Part shown: one piece after another, positions 16,916-26,357 of the stretch | Numbering within the stretch: the stretch's first letter is position 1 | How the letters are laid out: the number at the start of each line of letters is the position of its first letter | Assembly: GCF_001294205.1 (NCBI RefSeq) | Contig: NZ_LAQT01000001.1 | Location: 1 to 64,000 of the forward strand | Origin: Amantichitinum ursilacus | GTDB lineage: Bacteria > Pseudomonadota > Gammaproteobacteria > Burkholderiales > Chitinibacteraceae | Direction of reading: 5' to 3' | DNA length: 64,000 nt | Notes under the pieces: generated by a model | Told to the model about the DNA's origin: nothing | Database searches by the model: none | Seen by the model: the letters and a program-made list of their open reading frames with translations, nothing else | Program-made: the position numbers and the translations under genes

Positions 16916-18613
16916 TCAGGCTGCGTTGCCCCGCAACGACCACAAGGTGCGGACCAGGCTCGCCAGTCGGAACGGCAACAGCCACCACGGCAGGCCCAGC
17001 AGCAAGATATCTTTGACCAGCGTGGCTGGCGGAATCGGGTTACTGGTCAAATCGCTGTTCAGCGGTCCGAGCGCCATCGACAGGGTGTACACGGCGGGCA
17101 ACACGCTGCCGGCCAGCAACACGGCGATCTCGTCGATCACGCGCGGATGAAACACGCCGGGCGCAATGCGATTGGTCCACGCCAGCAAAAACAACTGGAT
17201 GCGGCGCGCAATACTCGGCACGAAGTCGTTACCCAGATGCCATAGCACCACCGTCAGCAGCACGCCGCTGAGCAAGCCGCCCAGCACCACCGGCAACCAG
17301 AACGTCAGCGGGTAGCCCGGCCAGTCTTCCACCCCGCTCATCTGGCTGATCGCATACATGATGCAAAGGGCGCCGGGCACGCTTAACCAGCCCAGGTTGC
17401 GCAGCGGTTGGTCGCCCAACTGGGGACGGGGTTTGCGCCAGAATTCGCGTGCGTCCGGGTCCAGCTTTGCGGCGAGCGCAGGGTGCTGCGTTTCAATCTC
17501 TTCAAGCATCGCGCGGGCATGTTGCTGTACCGGTTTGAGCAACGATGCGACAAACGCCAGGCCAGGTTCATGCGGCTGGCGTAAGAGCGCTCGCGCTGCC
17601 CAGCGGGCGTGACGCGCGTCGGCTGTTTTGGGCGATGGGTCATCCGCAAACGCGCGTAGTCCGGCTTCGTAGTCGCGCTCGTTTTGCTCAAAGCGCGCCG
17701 CCTGCACGCGCTGCAGAAAAAAGTCGACCAGACGCGGTTCGATCCGGCGCAAGTGCGCCAGATCTTGCCATTCAAAGAACGCCGCGATGGCGTCGATGAC
17801 CGGCAACGGGGCCATCACGGGTTCCACCAGCCCCAGCATCAGGCCCATTTCAAACCACGGGCGGTCTTCCAGTCCGTCAATTTGCTGCTCGGACAATACG
17901 GACGTGATATGTGCGACGGCGGCTTCTGGCGCGATATCGGCCGCAAAGCCACGCGCCACGGCTTCGGCCTGCAGCCGGATGCGATATTGCGCCACGCGCT
18001 GCAGCCAGGTGCGCTGCTCGCGCGTCAGCGTAAGGTCATCACGCCAGCCCAGCTCGGTGCTGGCGTGGTCGATGGCGCTGAGCGGGGTTTCTTTGCGCGC
18101 CATCATCGCGTTCAGCACCGCATGCGCAAATTGCTGGCGCACCATTGCCAGGCTGGCCAGTGGATAGCCGAGGCAGCGGGCCAGCGCGCTCTGCAGGGCG
18201 GGCAGGTCGTCGGCATCCAGCGCCGGGTTCAGTTCGTCGGCCCAGGCGCGTACGGTTTGCGCGGTGTGGTCCAGCGCGGCGCTGATGACGTCGCCTGCTG
18301 CGGGTGCTGCGGGTTCGGGTTGGGGGTCGGATTGGGGGGTGACGAGGGCGGTATCTGCTGGTGGCAACGGCGCGGCGTCCGAGGGCCCATCCGCGCTGTC
18401 GGCGAGCGCCGCGTCCGCGCTGGTGGTGGCCAGTTGCGGCGCCAGTTCCAGTGCCGTTTCATAAGCGTCGCGCAGACGCTGAAACGCCGTGGCGTCCACT
18501 TCCGGCCGATGGATTTTGGCCAGCCGCGCATAGGCACGTTTGATCTCGCGCGTATCCGGCGTCGGCGCGATTTCGAGCACGGCCCACGCCGCGTGTTGCG
18601 CCACGTCGCTCAC
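16916..18613 (-). CDS. J-like domain membrane protein, partner of HscC-type Hsp70 (DjlB/DjlC-like)
   Basis: A 565-residue protein with an N-terminal J-like region: WAVLEIAPTPDTREIKRAYARL, then HRPEVDATAFQRLRDAYETAL. The canonical HPD loop that triggers Hsp70 ATPase is replaced by RPE (HRPEVD). A low-complexity Ala/Pro/Asp linker follows (about 65-105), then a helical region, and near the C-terminus three or four hydrophobic segments (GALCIMYAISQ, LTFWLPVVLGGLLSGVLLTVV, AVLLAGSVLPAVYTLSM, ILLLGLPWWLLPF). The gene overlaps the hscC-like gene by 4 bp (ATGA), so the two are coupled. E. coli HscC works with membrane J proteins DjlB and DjlC, which this resembles in layout. Confidence 0.8.
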   Translation of the reverse strand: MSDVAQHAAWAVLEIAPTPDTREIKRAYARLAKIHRPEVDATAFQRLRDAYETALELAPQLATTSADAALADSADGPSDAAPLPPADTALVTPQSDPQPEPAAPAAGDVISAALDHTAQTVRAWADELNPALDADDLPALQSALARCLGYPLASLAMVRQQFAHAVLNAMMARKETPLSAIDHASTELGWRDDLTLTREQRTWLQRVAQYRIRLQAEAVARGFAADIAPEAAVAHITSVLSEQQIDGLEDRPWFEMGLMLGLVEPVMAPLPVIDAIAAFFEWQDLAHLRRIEPRLVDFFLQRVQAARFEQNERDYEAGLRAFADDPSPKTADARHARWAARALLRQPHEPGLAFVASLLKPVQQHARAMLEEIETQHPALAAKLDPDAREFWRKPRPQLGDQPLRNLGWLSVPGALCIMYAISQMSGVEDWPGYPLTFWLPVVLGGLLSGVLLTVVLWHLGNDFVPSIARRIQLFLLAWTNRIAPGVFHPRVIDEIAVLLAGSVLPAVYTLSMALGPLNSDLTSNPIPPATLVKDILLLGLPWWLLPFRLASLVRTLWSLRGNAA

Positions 18614-20325
18614 AGCAATACCTCGCCTTCCAGATCAGTCAGCACGCGGTGCAAGGCCTTGCGGCCTTCCTCGATCAGGCGCTCGTCCTGGGTTTCGAGA
18701 ATGGCGCGAAACTGGCTGAGCGCTTCGCCCACCACCACGCGTTCGTGGCCCAGCGTTTCCTGGTAAAGCCGTGCGGCGCGGTTCAGCAAAAATGTGTTTT
18801 CGGTTTGCGCGCGCGGGTGGATCTTCAGCGCGGCCAGTTTTTCCAGTTGCGCTTGCACTTCGTCCGCCGACAACGCACCCGGCGTTTTTTCGATCAGCAG
18901 GCGTTTTTTCTCACCGCTTTCCGGCACCACGCATTCGGTTTCGAGCAGGCCATCAATGGTGTAGGTAAAGCGCACTTCGATATCCACCGCACCGGCCGGG
19001 CGCGGCGGCACGTCCAGTTCAAGTTCGCCCAGAAATACGTTGTCTTTTACTTCGCGCGATTCGCCCTGGTAAATCTTGAACAGCACGCTTTTCTGGTTAT
19101 CACGCACCGTGTATACGGTTTCGCTGCGGCTGACGGGCACCACGGTATTGCGCTCGATAATCGGCAGATACAAGCCGCCCTGAAACTGGCCCGGGCCGTA
19201 CTGGCGCGAGGTTTCGATGCCCAGGGTATAGGGGCAGACATCGGTCATGACCACTTCGCGCAGTGCCGCATCGCGCGACTTGAGTCCGGCTTGCACCGCG
19301 GCACCCATCGCGACGATTTCATCGGGGTTGAGATGCACGGCAGGCAGGCGGCCGAACAGACGCGCCACCATACGTCGTACCAGCGGCATGCGCGACGCAC
19401 CGCCGGCCAGCACAATCTCGTCCAGATCGGCCAGCTTCAGGCGGCTGTCGCGCAGGGCGCGTTCCAGTGGCTTGCGCAGGCGCACCAGCAAGGGGTCGAT
19501 CAGACGGGCGTAGTCGTCTTCGCGCACGGTCCAGCTAAACGGGTGGTCTTGCCAGACCAGGCTGAATTCCACACTGGTCTGATCGGTGAGCGCGCGCTTA
19601 ACGCGTTCGGCTTCCTTGCGCACCAGCTGGCGGAACTGATCGCCCTGGCGATGCGCCGGGTCCAGCAGGCGTTTCAGGTCAGGATGCTGTTGCACAAAGC
19701 CTTCGATCAGCACACTGACAAAGTCTTCGCCGCCCAGAAAGTTATCGCCGGCGCTGGCGCGCACTTCCATCACGCCATCAAACAATTCCAGGATCGACAC
19801 ATCAAACGTGCCGCCGCCCAGATCGAACACCAGAAACGTGGATTCGGCTTCGCGCTGATGCAGGCCGTAGGCCAGTGCGGCGGCAGTGGGTTCGTTGAGC
19901 AGGCTGGCTACTTTCAGACCCGCCAGTTCGCCCGCGTGGCGCGTGGCTTTGCGCTGCGCATCGCTAAAGTACGCGGGCACGGTAATCACGGCTTCGGTGA
20001 CCGGCTCGCCGAGAAAGCGCTCGGCATCGGCTTTAAGGGATTGCAGCACCAGTGCCGACAGTTCTTCGGGCCGAAAGCGTTGCGTGCCCAGCGTGGTTTG
20101 GTGCGCGCTGCCCATATAGCGTTTGAACACGGCGGCCGTGTGTTGCGGGTGCGTAATCAGGCGCTCGCGGGCGGGCAGACCCACCAGCACGCGGCCCTCA
20201 TCGTCCAGCCCCACCACTGAAGGCGTCAGCGTTTGCCCCAGCGCGTTGGGAATTAATTGCGCCGCGCCATCGCGCCAGACGGCGCACAGGCTGTTGGTGG
20301 TGCCAAGGTCGATACCGATGAGCAT
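18610..20325 (-). CDS. hscC: HscC-type Hsp70 chaperone
   Basis: A 571-residue Hsp70. The nucleotide-binding domain starts [19 protein letters not shown] and has [27 protein letters not shown] and [16 protein letters not shown], and [16 protein letters not shown]. The substrate domain follows [11 protein letters not shown] and is short, with no long C-terminal lid, as in HscC rather than DnaK. Start at ATG 20325 matches the usual beginning of HscC; an ATG 18 bp upstream would add RKNLT. It is followed directly by its probable J-like co-chaperone. Clients of HscC are poorly known. Confidence 0.9.
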   Translation of the reverse strand: MLIGIDLGTTNSLCAVWRDGAAQLIPNALGQTLTPSVVGLDDEGRVLVGLPARERLITHPQHTAAVFKRYMGSAHQTTLGTQRFRPEELSALVLQSLKADAERFLGEPVTEAVITVPAYFSDAQRKATRHAGELAGLKVASLLNEPTAAALAYGLHQREAESTFLVFDLGGGTFDVSILELFDGVMEVRASAGDNFLGGEDFVSVLIEGFVQQHPDLKRLLDPAHRQGDQFRQLVRKEAERVKRALTDQTSVEFSLVWQDHPFSWTVREDDYARLIDPLLVRLRKPLERALRDSRLKLADLDEIVLAGGASRMPLVRRMVARLFGRLPAVHLNPDEIVAMGAAVQAGLKSRDAALREVVMTDVCPYTLGIETSRQYGPGQFQGGLYLPIIERNTVVPVSRSETVYTVRDNQKSVLFKIYQGESREVKDNVFLGELELDVPPRPAGAVDIEVRFTYTIDGLLETECVVPESGEKKRLLIEKTPGALSADEVQAQLEKLAALKIHPRAQTENTFLLNRAARLYQETLGHERVVVGEALSQFRAILETQDERLIEEGRKALHRVLTDLEGEVLL

Positions 20326-20464
20326 GGTCAGGTTCTTGCGCATAAAAACGCGCCGCAAACGGGCGCAACGCGCGTATTTCAGCACGCGCTAATGCGCTGC
20401 CTCAACCTGCATGGGCGCGGGTGTAGGTTTTGATACAACAGGCGGCGGCGTGCCGCGCGATCGT

Positions 20465-21091
20465 CTAGTCGAAAGACACGCTGCCGATGCCATGCGTGGT
20501 CACATCGCGCTTGGCGGGCTTGCCGCTGATATCGACAGAGCCGACACCATTGACCGTGACCGCCACGCTTTCGCTGGCATAGGCCTTCACCGAGCCGGTG
20601 CCTGCAATGGTGATGACAGCGTCTTTGGCGGTCAGCTTTTTCAGATCAATATCGCCCGCGCCTTTTACGCTTGCGTTGATGTGATGCACCGCGCCCGTGG
20701 CGCTGATGCTGCCCGCGCCCGCAATGCGCGTGTTAAACGCCGCGCCCGTCAAGCCAGTGGCTTTGAAGTTGCCGGCGCCATCAATCGATACCCCGGTCAG
20801 CAACGGCCCGGTGGCGACCACACGCACGCCGTGATGGAAGTCGCTGCCTGATTTGGCGTCGATGGTCAGCTCGCCATTGCTCACGCTCAACACCAACTGG
20901 CTCAGCATCTCGGCCGAGGCCGATACCTGCAGGCTGGCGGTGGGGCCGACCGTGTAGGTCATGTCGACCGGCGCTTTGATGCGGATTTCGGTAAAGCGCG
21001 CCAGCTGGCGGGTTTCGGTCTGGTCGGCGCCGTAAGCGCTGCCCAGGCAGGACAGCAACGCAGCGGCGATAAGGGTACGGCTTGGCAACAT
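20465..21091 (-). CDS. Exported DUF2807 (head-GIN-type) protein
   Basis: A 208-residue secreted protein with signal peptide MLPSRTLIAAALLSCLGSAYGA. The body is repetitive beta structure typical of DUF2807: pairs such as GVSIDGAGNFKATGL, TRIAGAGSISATG, ASVKGAGDIDLKKL, TIAGTGSVKAYA, TVNGVGSVDISG, each a rung of a beta-helix. Function unknown; such proteins sit in the periplasm or outer membrane. The start at 21091 has AGGA 8 nt upstream, better than the ATG at 21100. The gene stands alone on the minus strand next to the AHSA1-like gene. Confidence 0.82.
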   Translation of the reverse strand: MLPSRTLIAAALLSCLGSAYGADQTETRQLARFTEIRIKAPVDMTYTVGPTASLQVSASAEMLSQLVLSVSNGELTIDAKSGSDFHHGVRVVATGPLLTGVSIDGAGNFKATGLTGAAFNTRIAGAGSISATGAVHHINASVKGAGDIDLKKLTAKDAVITIAGTGSVKAYASESVAVTVNGVGSVDISGKPAKRDVTTHGIGSVSFD

Positions 21092-21137
21092 GTTCAACAT
21101 CCTGTGGCTACAAAAAAGAATCCGACGCGCCCGGCGC

Positions 21138-21542
21138 TTATTGCGCTTCGACGTGCTTTTTAAAATTGTTAAGGATGGCCTGCCAGCCTTGCTGTTGCTG
21201 CTCGACCGGGTATTCGGTTTCGGCCTCAAACGTCACGCGCACCGTCACGCCTGCCGGCGTCTCGGCAAACACCACTTGCGCCGTGCGATCGCCAAACGCG
21301 TATTCAATCAGCTGGTTTTCCACGATCTTTGTATAGGTGCCGGCAAAGTCAAAACCCATGCTGCGGTCCTTGGCTTCCATGCGCGAAGAAAACGCGCCGC
21401 CTTCGCGCAAATCAACGTGGGCGGAGGTGGTGTGCCAGTCATCCGATGCGGCATTCCATTGCACGATGTCTGCCGGAGTCAGATAAGCGCGCCACACCTG
21501 AGCGACGGGCGCGGCGACGGTGGTTTCTACGGTGATCTGCAT
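21138..21542 (-). CDS. SRPBCC/AHSA1-like (polyketide-cyclase fold) protein
   Basis: A 134-residue START-fold protein. N-terminus MQITVETTVAAPVAQVWRAYLTPADIVQWNAAS and the C-terminal GWQAILNNFKKHVEAQ are characteristic of the AHSA1/SRPBCC family, which forms a hydrophobic pocket. The central strand is DLREGGAFSSRMEAKDRSMGFDFAGTYTKI with ENQLIEYAFGDRTAQVVF. No specific ligand or function can be given. Reads in the same direction as the DUF2807 gene, 46 bp upstream of it. Confidence 0.85.
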   Translation of the reverse strand: MQITVETTVAAPVAQVWRAYLTPADIVQWNAASDDWHTTSAHVDLREGGAFSSRMEAKDRSMGFDFAGTYTKIVENQLIEYAFGDRTAQVVFAETPAGVTVRVTFEAETEYPVEQQQQGWQAILNNFKKHVEAQ

Positions 21543-21788
21543 GGCGGTGTTTTCCTTGAGTGACGACTGTACCCGGCATGGGGCGGCAGCGCCGCGCGGT
21601 CTGGACTACGCGGCCGGGTGGCTTAGTTTAGGCAAGAAAAAGCCCACGCGCAGCAGTCTGTTTATGTGGTGTGGCCTGACCGGGTTATCGTTCGTTGGTA
21701 TTAGTGCGCTTATAGTCACAGACAATTCTGCGCGAACAGGCACCGGGCCTATGATGGCGCTTTGTTTGACCACAGCAAGGAAAACGCA

Positions 21789-22361
21789 ATGCAAGCGATT
21801 GAGTGTGAAATCACGCCTTTATCGGCGGCCGAAGTCGAGCGCTTACAGGCGGTCGCGGTGCGTATTGATCTGGATTTCAGCCATGCGCTGCAGTGGCTCG
21901 CTACGCTGCCCGAGTGGGAGCGGCAAGCGGATCTGGCTGATCTGGAAACGGTGGCTGACGCATGCGAGCGTGGTGAGCTCGTCTTGCCGCCCGCGACTGC
22001 GGCGCGACCAGCGCAAGCCGAAACGGATGCCGTTGCCGCAACACGAGCCGGGATAGCCTCTGCGGCGGCCGCCCTTGACCCGGCCGAGGCCGACTATTAC
22101 GCCCGAGCCAGCGCCTTGTGTGAGCGCGGCGATCTGGTTTTTGCGGATTTTGTCGACTATGCCGCCCGGCTATGCGATGAAGCGCGGGCGGAAGCGATGG
22201 AAGAGCTGGAATTGATCGTCAACGATTTGCAGCCCGGTGAGGCGGCTTATTCAGCGGATGAGGCCGTCGTCATCACGCGCCTGCTGGTGCGCAAACGGGT
22301 TGACGCCCTCAAAGCATGGCAACAATCAGGCTTGCCTGCTGCATCCGGAACAACACTATGA
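21789..22361 (+). CDS. Hypothetical protein, Ala/Glu-rich, helical
   Basis: A 190-residue soluble protein that I do not recognise. It is rich in Ala, Glu, Leu and Asp and looks all-helical, with an Ala-rich central part (ATRAGIASAAAALDPAEADYYARA). AAGGA lies 7 nt before ATG 21789. Its stop overlaps the next start (ATGA), suggesting a two-gene operon. No signal peptide or membrane segment. Possible link to toxin-antitoxin or regulatory roles cannot be argued from sequence alone. Confidence 0.6.
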   Translation: MQAIECEITPLSAAEVERLQAVAVRIDLDFSHALQWLATLPEWERQADLADLETVADACERGELVLPPATAARPAQAETDAVAATRAGIASAAAALDPAEADYYARASALCERGDLVFADFVDYAARLCDEARAEAMEELELIVNDLQPGEAAYSADEAVVITRLLVRKRVDALKAWQQSGLPAASGTTL

Positions 22362-22741
22362 GTACGGCGGCGGTGACTTTCTCAGAGGCCGCCGTGCGAG
22401 AGGTAGCGGAGCTGGCGGCAAACCATGCGGAATGCATCGTGTATCAGGTGGATCGCGCTGTTGATGTCGAACTCATTACCGACCGATTCATCTGCCATTG
22501 CTATATCGAACCCGGATTACAGCTGCGGCCACCGCGCCACACCAGCTTCGGCTCGCCGATCCGTGGCTTTCGGCGCAGGGGCTCGGGTTATGCGGCGCGC
22601 TTCCAGTTCTTTCATATGCAGCGCGCGTATCGGTGGACGACCTGCCGCTACAGCGGCATTGCCCAAGTCAGCTTTAGTGAGCAACGCCTTGCTGGTGTCC
22701 GCGTAATTGCGGTCAAACACCAACGTAATGTGCAGAAATAA
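22358..22741 (+). CDS. Doubtful ORF downstream of the hypothetical gene
   Basis: A 127-residue frame starting in the ATGA overlap. The first 45 residues (MSTAAVTFSEAAVREVAELA ...) look like normal protein; after about residue 50 the composition becomes Arg-rich and irregular (RRRGSGYAARFQFFHMQ), which suggests a frameshift or decayed 3' end, or that the reading frame is spurious there. A minus-strand frame (22517-22723, VFDRNYADTSKALLTKAD) also looks protein-like over part of this stretch. Not assigned. Confidence 0.3.
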   Translation: MSTAAVTFSEAAVREVAELAANHAECIVYQVDRAVDVELITDRFICHCYIEPGLQLRPPRHTSFGSPIRGFRRRGSGYAARFQFFHMQRAYRWTTCRYSGIAQVSFSEQRLAGVRVIAVKHQRNVQK

Positions 22742-22876
22742 AATACGGGTGGCTCAGCGGCAATGGTGAGCCTCCCGCACGCATAAACTTCATGCAAAAG
22801 TTTGATTGGTAAGCCAACTCGCAGCCACATAGCCTTCAGGCCACAACACCCAACGACTCTTGCCTGGAGCGCCCTC

Positions 22877-23578
22877 ATGAATACCCCCGTTACCCCGCAA
22901 CTGGCTCCGCAAGCCAGCACCGACAACGCCAGCCTGCAACAACTGTTGGCCGATCTGCACGCCCAGCGCGTCGCCACCTGGGCGCCGGAGGATCTGGCCG
23001 TCAACGTTAACCAGCGCGCTACGCTGGTGGCCCAACACAACCGTGCCGCCACCGCGCAGATTGGCGATGTATTGCCCGACTTTAGTGTGCAAGAAGTGAA
23101 TGGCGAGCTGGTCTCGCTGGATGAGCTAACCGCAACGGGCCCGGCTGTGCTGGTGTTCTTCCGCTTTGCCGGTTGTCCGGCATGCAATATCGCGCTGCCG
23201 TATTACCAGCGCGCGTTGCAACCGGCGCTGCAGCAGCTGGGCATTCCGCTGCTGGCGCTGAGCCCGCAACGCAGTGACCGCCTGGTCGAGATCAAACAAC
23301 GGCATCAGTTTGATTTTCGGGTGGCCACCGACCGCGACAACGCACTGGCGCGCCACCTCGGCATTCTTTATGAATTCGACCAGGCATCGCGCGATGCGGC
23401 CACTGCCAAGGGCAATCCGATCGGCGATGTAACCGGCACCGGCACATGGGAACTGCCCAAGCCGACGGTGTTGGTGGTCGATCAGCACAAGACCATCCGC
23501 TATATCGATGTCGCGCCCGACTGGTTATTGCGCACCGAAGCCGAGCCGATTATCCAGGCTGCGGCAGCGGCGCGTTAA
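22877..23578 (+). CDS. AhpC/TSA-type peroxiredoxin-like protein
   Basis: A 233-residue thioredoxin-fold protein. After a 70-residue N-terminal helical part, the fold starts IGDVLPDFSVQEVNGELVSL, with the active-site motif FFRFAGCPACNIALPYY: Cys-Pro-Ala-Cys rather than the lone Cys of a standard peroxiredoxin. PLLALSPQRSDRLVEIKQRHQFDF and TWELPKPTVLVVDQ are typical of AhpC/TSA relatives. Likely a thiol peroxidase or disulfide reductase. It is convergent with, and overlaps by 4 bp, the LysR gene of the sulfur cluster. Confidence 0.8.
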   Translation: MNTPVTPQLAPQASTDNASLQQLLADLHAQRVATWAPEDLAVNVNQRATLVAQHNRAATAQIGDVLPDFSVQEVNGELVSLDELTATGPAVLVFFRFAGCPACNIALPYYQRALQPALQQLGIPLLALSPQRSDRLVEIKQRHQFDFRVATDRDNALARHLGILYEFDQASRDAATAKGNPIGDVTGTGTWELPKPTVLVVDQHKTIRYIDVAPDWLLRTEAEPIIQAAAAAR

Positions 23579-24504
23579 ACCGCGAGCGAGAAGGCGGTCC
23601 GGGCATGGATGGCCGGGCCGAAACCGGCGGCGATGGCGGCACCAAACTGGTTAACCGGCGGCAGCAAATTGCCCAGGCCTGCCAGGCGCACCAACCACAA
23701 ATTAACGTCAAGTTTGAAGTCGGTTAGTTGCAGCGCCACCAGCTGTTCGTGGTGGCGGCTGGCGGCCAGCAAGGAGCGCGGGGCCAGGCCGATGCCGATG
23801 CCTTGCGCCACCAGCCCTAGCTGCAATTCGGTGCCAAAGGTGTCCAGATTGACTTGCATATCCAGACCCTGGCTGGCCAGCGCGCGTTGCAGGCGGCTTC
23901 TAAATCCGCAGCCTTCCGGGTTCAGAATCCAGCCGCGTTTATGCAGATCACGCAGGCTGTAGCGGGTTTCGGCATCAAAGTCGCTGCGGCGGCCCACCGG
24001 CACCATTTCCAGCGCCAACAAATTATCGACGGCCAGATGTTCTGGAAAAGCATAGGTGTTCGGCATCAGCACGGTGGCGGCATCCAGTTCACCGGCCGCC
24101 ACGGCGGCGATCAGTTTGGTGCTCCAGTTGGTGGACAAGCGCGCCTGTACATCGGGAAAGCGCTCCGACAGTTGTTTGAGCGCATCCACCAGCACGTAAT
24201 CGCCGATCACCTGGGTGATGCCCAAGCGTAGATCACCGGCCGGCGCGGCATCGCTGGCGGCCAGTTTCTTTAGCGCCTCCAGTTCGCGCAACACGGCGCG
24301 ACATTGTTCGAAGACGCGTCGGCCCATCGGCGTGGGGCGCGGCGGTTTGGTGTTGCGATCCAGCAAATCCACGCCCAGCGCCTGTTCCAGGTTCTGGATG
24401 CGCCGCGTAATGGCGGGTTGGGTGATATGTAAAACGTCAGCCGCGTGGCTGACCGATTGACGCTGCACGACGGCAACAAACGCTTTGATGTCTTCGGTTT
24501 TCAT
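23575..24504 (-). CDS. LysR-family regulator of the organosulfur operon
   Basis: A 309-residue LysR protein: HTH MKTEDIKAFVAVVQRQS ... ADVLHITQPAITRRIQNLE, and a periplasmic-binding-like effector domain with LRLGITQVIGDYVLVDAL. Start at ATG 24504; an in-frame GTG at 24513 lies within a palindrome. It diverges from 14 sulfur-related genes, so it is the obvious candidate regulator. Related regulators (Cbl, CysB and the LysR genes next to ssu/sfn clusters) respond to sulfate starvation signals. Confidence 0.9.
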   Translation of the reverse strand: MKTEDIKAFVAVVQRQSVSHAADVLHITQPAITRRIQNLEQALGVDLLDRNTKPPRPTPMGRRVFEQCRAVLRELEALKKLAASDAAPAGDLRLGITQVIGDYVLVDALKQLSERFPDVQARLSTNWSTKLIAAVAAGELDAATVLMPNTYAFPEHLAVDNLLALEMVPVGRRSDFDAETRYSLRDLHKRGWILNPEGCGFRSRLQRALASQGLDMQVNLDTFGTELQLGLVAQGIGIGLAPRSLLAASRHHEQLVALQLTDFKLDVNLWLVRLAGLGNLLPPVNQFGAAIAAGFGPAIHARTAFSLAV

Positions 24505-24512
24505 GTCTCTCA

Positions 24513-24529
24513 CGCATGAAAATCATGCG
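24513..24529. promoter_or_regulatory. Palindrome upstream of the LysR gene
   Basis: CGCATGAAAATCATGCG: 7-bp perfect arms around AAA, directly upstream of the LysR start and about 90 bp upstream of the candidate operon promoter. The dyad and position fit a LysR autoregulatory/activation site. Confidence 0.5.
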
Positions 24530-24599
24530 AACAATGCATTGGATTAATCATCCTGACATGGATAAAGTGGTCTGTAAATAACCCAATCGAACAAAGATT

Positions 24600-24626
24600 T
24601 TGACTGTAATGCATTTTAATTATAAC
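24600..24626 (+). promoter_or_regulatory. Candidate sigma-70-type promoter of the organosulfur operon
   Basis: TTGACT at 24600-24605 and TATAAC at 24621-24626 with a 15-bp spacer, in an AT-rich stretch 50-80 bp upstream of the first gene. The short spacer fits a promoter that needs an activator such as the adjacent LysR. Confidence 0.45.
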
Positions 24627-24678
24627 AATGCAGGCAGCAAAACCCGGCTTCGAACCCTTGGTGTTTACGGAGAACGCG

Positions 24679-25509
24679 ATGTCTTTGTCTTTGCCTCAAA
24701 CCGGTCTGCCCAACAGCAGCGCCGCGCCGCGCTGGCGTATCCAGGCGCGCCATTTCAGCGGCTTGTCACGCTTTGCCAGCCCGCTGGTGCTGCTGGTGAT
24801 CTGGGAAGTGGCCAGCCGCACCGGCCTGTTGCCCGCGCACATCATTGCTGCGCCCACCTCCATCGTGTCCACCTTCGCCGATATGGTCGCCTCGGGCGAA
24901 CTGCCACGGCATCTGTGGGTATCGCTGGCGCGCGTGGCCAAAGGCCTGGCGCTGTCGATCACGCTGGGCACCGTGCTGGCGCTGGTGGCCGGGCTATCGC
25001 GCAAAGGCGAACTGATTGTGGACGCGCCCTTGCAGATGCTGCGCACGCTGCCGTTTCTGGCGCTGGTGCCGCTGTTCATCCTGTGGTTTGGCATCGGCGA
25101 GGCGCCCAAGCTGGCGCTGATTACCTTCGGCACGATTTTTCCGGTCTACCTCAACCTGTACAGCGGTATCCGCAGCATCGACAGCAAGCTGATCGAAGCG
25201 GGCATCAGCCTGGGGTTAAGCCGCAGCGAACTGATCACGCATGTAATTCTGCCCGGCGCGTTGCCGTCCTTCCTGGTGGGCCTGCGTTACGCGCTGGGCA
25301 TCGGTTGGCTTAGCCTGGTGGTGGTGGAACAAATCAACGCCACCGAAGGCATCGGTTATCTGGTCGGCAGCGCGCGGGACTTTATGCGCACCGACATCAT
25401 CGTGGTGTGCTTGCTGGTGTACAGCCTGCTGGGGCTGTTGACCGATGCGCTGGTACGTCTGATCGAACGTCATGCCCTGGCGTGGCGCCCATCCTTTCTG
25501 CGGAGCTAA
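24679..25509 (+). CDS. SsuC-like sulfonate ABC transporter permease
   Basis: A 276-residue inner-membrane permease, first gene of the operon. Six hydrophobic segments are visible, starting FASPLVLLVIWEVASRTGLLP, with the loop IIAAPTSIVSTFADM typical of SsuC/TauC/NrtB-type permeases and the EAA loop EAGISLGLSRSELITHVILPGALPSFLVGLR. Imports sulfonates or related compounds with SsuB-like ATPase (next gene) and the SsuA-like protein encoded 8 kb downstream. ACGGAGAA precedes ATG 24679. Confidence 0.9.
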   Translation: MSLSLPQTGLPNSSAAPRWRIQARHFSGLSRFASPLVLLVIWEVASRTGLLPAHIIAAPTSIVSTFADMVASGELPRHLWVSLARVAKGLALSITLGTVLALVAGLSRKGELIVDAPLQMLRTLPFLALVPLFILWFGIGEAPKLALITFGTIFPVYLNLYSGIRSIDSKLIEAGISLGLSRSELITHVILPGALPSFLVGLRYALGIGWLSLVVVEQINATEGIGYLVGSARDFMRTDIIVVCLLVYSLLGLLTDALVRLIERHALAWRPSFLRS

Positions 25510-25511
25510 TC

Positions 25512-26357
25512 ATGACGACGACACCCGATTTTATCGTCCCGGCCAACACCATTACCCCCGCCAACCAGCCCGATACGTTGCAGCCGCAACTGGCGGTCAG
25601 CGCACGCAATGTGGTGCGCCAGTTTGGCCAGCGCAAAGTGCTGGATGGTCTCAATCTCGACATCAAGGCTGGCGAATTTGTGGCGTTGCTGGGCCGCTCC
25701 GGCTGCGGCAAGACCACGCTATTGCGCTCGCTGGTGGGCATTGATCAGGTCAGCAGCGGCACGCTGACCATGGCGCCGCAGCGCGCTGCGGTATTTCAGG
25801 AACCGCGCCTGATGTTGTGGAAGCGCGCCTGGCGCAATGTGGCGCTGGGTGTGCGCAAGCCCAACCTCAAACAACTGGCGCTGGACGCATTGGCCGAAGT
25901 GGGCCTGAGCGAACGCGCTGAAGCCTGGCCCGCCACCTTGTCCGGCGGCGAAGCGCAGCGCGTGGCGCTGGCGCGTGCCTTGGTGCGCGAGCCGCAACTG
26001 CTGTTGCTGGATGAGCCATTTGCCGCACTCGACGCGCTCACTCGCATCCGCATGCATCAACTGATACTGGCGCTGTGGCAAAAGCACAAACCGGCCGTGC
26101 TGCTGGTAACGCATGACGTGGACGAAGCGTTGTTGCTGGCTGACCGCATCCTGGTGCTGGCCGATGGCAAAGTCGCCGCCGAAATCCCCAACACCGCCGC
26201 CCGGCCGCGCCACGCCGATGACCCGGCGCTGCAACGCAAACGCCGCGAACTGTTGGGATTGCTGGGTGTGGAAGAAGCCGCACCGTTTGTGGCCAGCAGC
26301 GCCGAGGCCAGCCAGCCCATCACCGCACATACCCCGCCGGAGCGCGTTGCAGCATGA
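25512..26357 (+). CDS. SsuB-like ABC transporter ATP-binding protein
   Basis: A 281-residue ABC ATPase. Walker A GRSGCGKTTLL, Q-loop in AAVFQEPRLMLWKRAWRNV (a phrase typical of SsuB/TauB), signature LSGGEAQRVALARAL, Walker B LLLLDEPFAALDALTR, and H-loop LLVTHDVDEAL. It has a 30-residue N-terminal extension and an Ala-rich tail. Start is 3 bp after the permease stop; the last bases overlap the next start (ATGA). Energises import by the permease. Confidence 0.93.
   Translation: MTTTPDFIVPANTITPANQPDTLQPQLAVSARNVVRQFGQRKVLDGLNLDIKAGEFVALLGRSGCGKTTLLRSLVGIDQVSSGTLTMAPQRAAVFQEPRLMLWKRAWRNVALGVRKPNLKQLALDALAEVGLSERAEAWPATLSGGEAQRVALARALVREPQLLLLDEPFAALDALTRIRMHQLILALWQKHKPAVLLVTHDVDEALLLADRILVLADGKVAAEIPNTAARPRHADDPALQRKRRELLGLLGVEEAAPFVASSAEASQPITAHTPPERVAA

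Noticed and set aside
18649-20220. A long plus-strand open frame (523 codons) across the Hsp70 gene.
   Set aside because: Antisense shadow caused by GC-rich codons; no protein features, whereas the minus strand encodes a clear Hsp70.
22517-22723. Minus-strand frame with VFDRNYADTSKALLTKAD.
   Set aside because: Partly protein-like but no recognised family and it conflicts with an equally weak plus-strand frame; left undecided.
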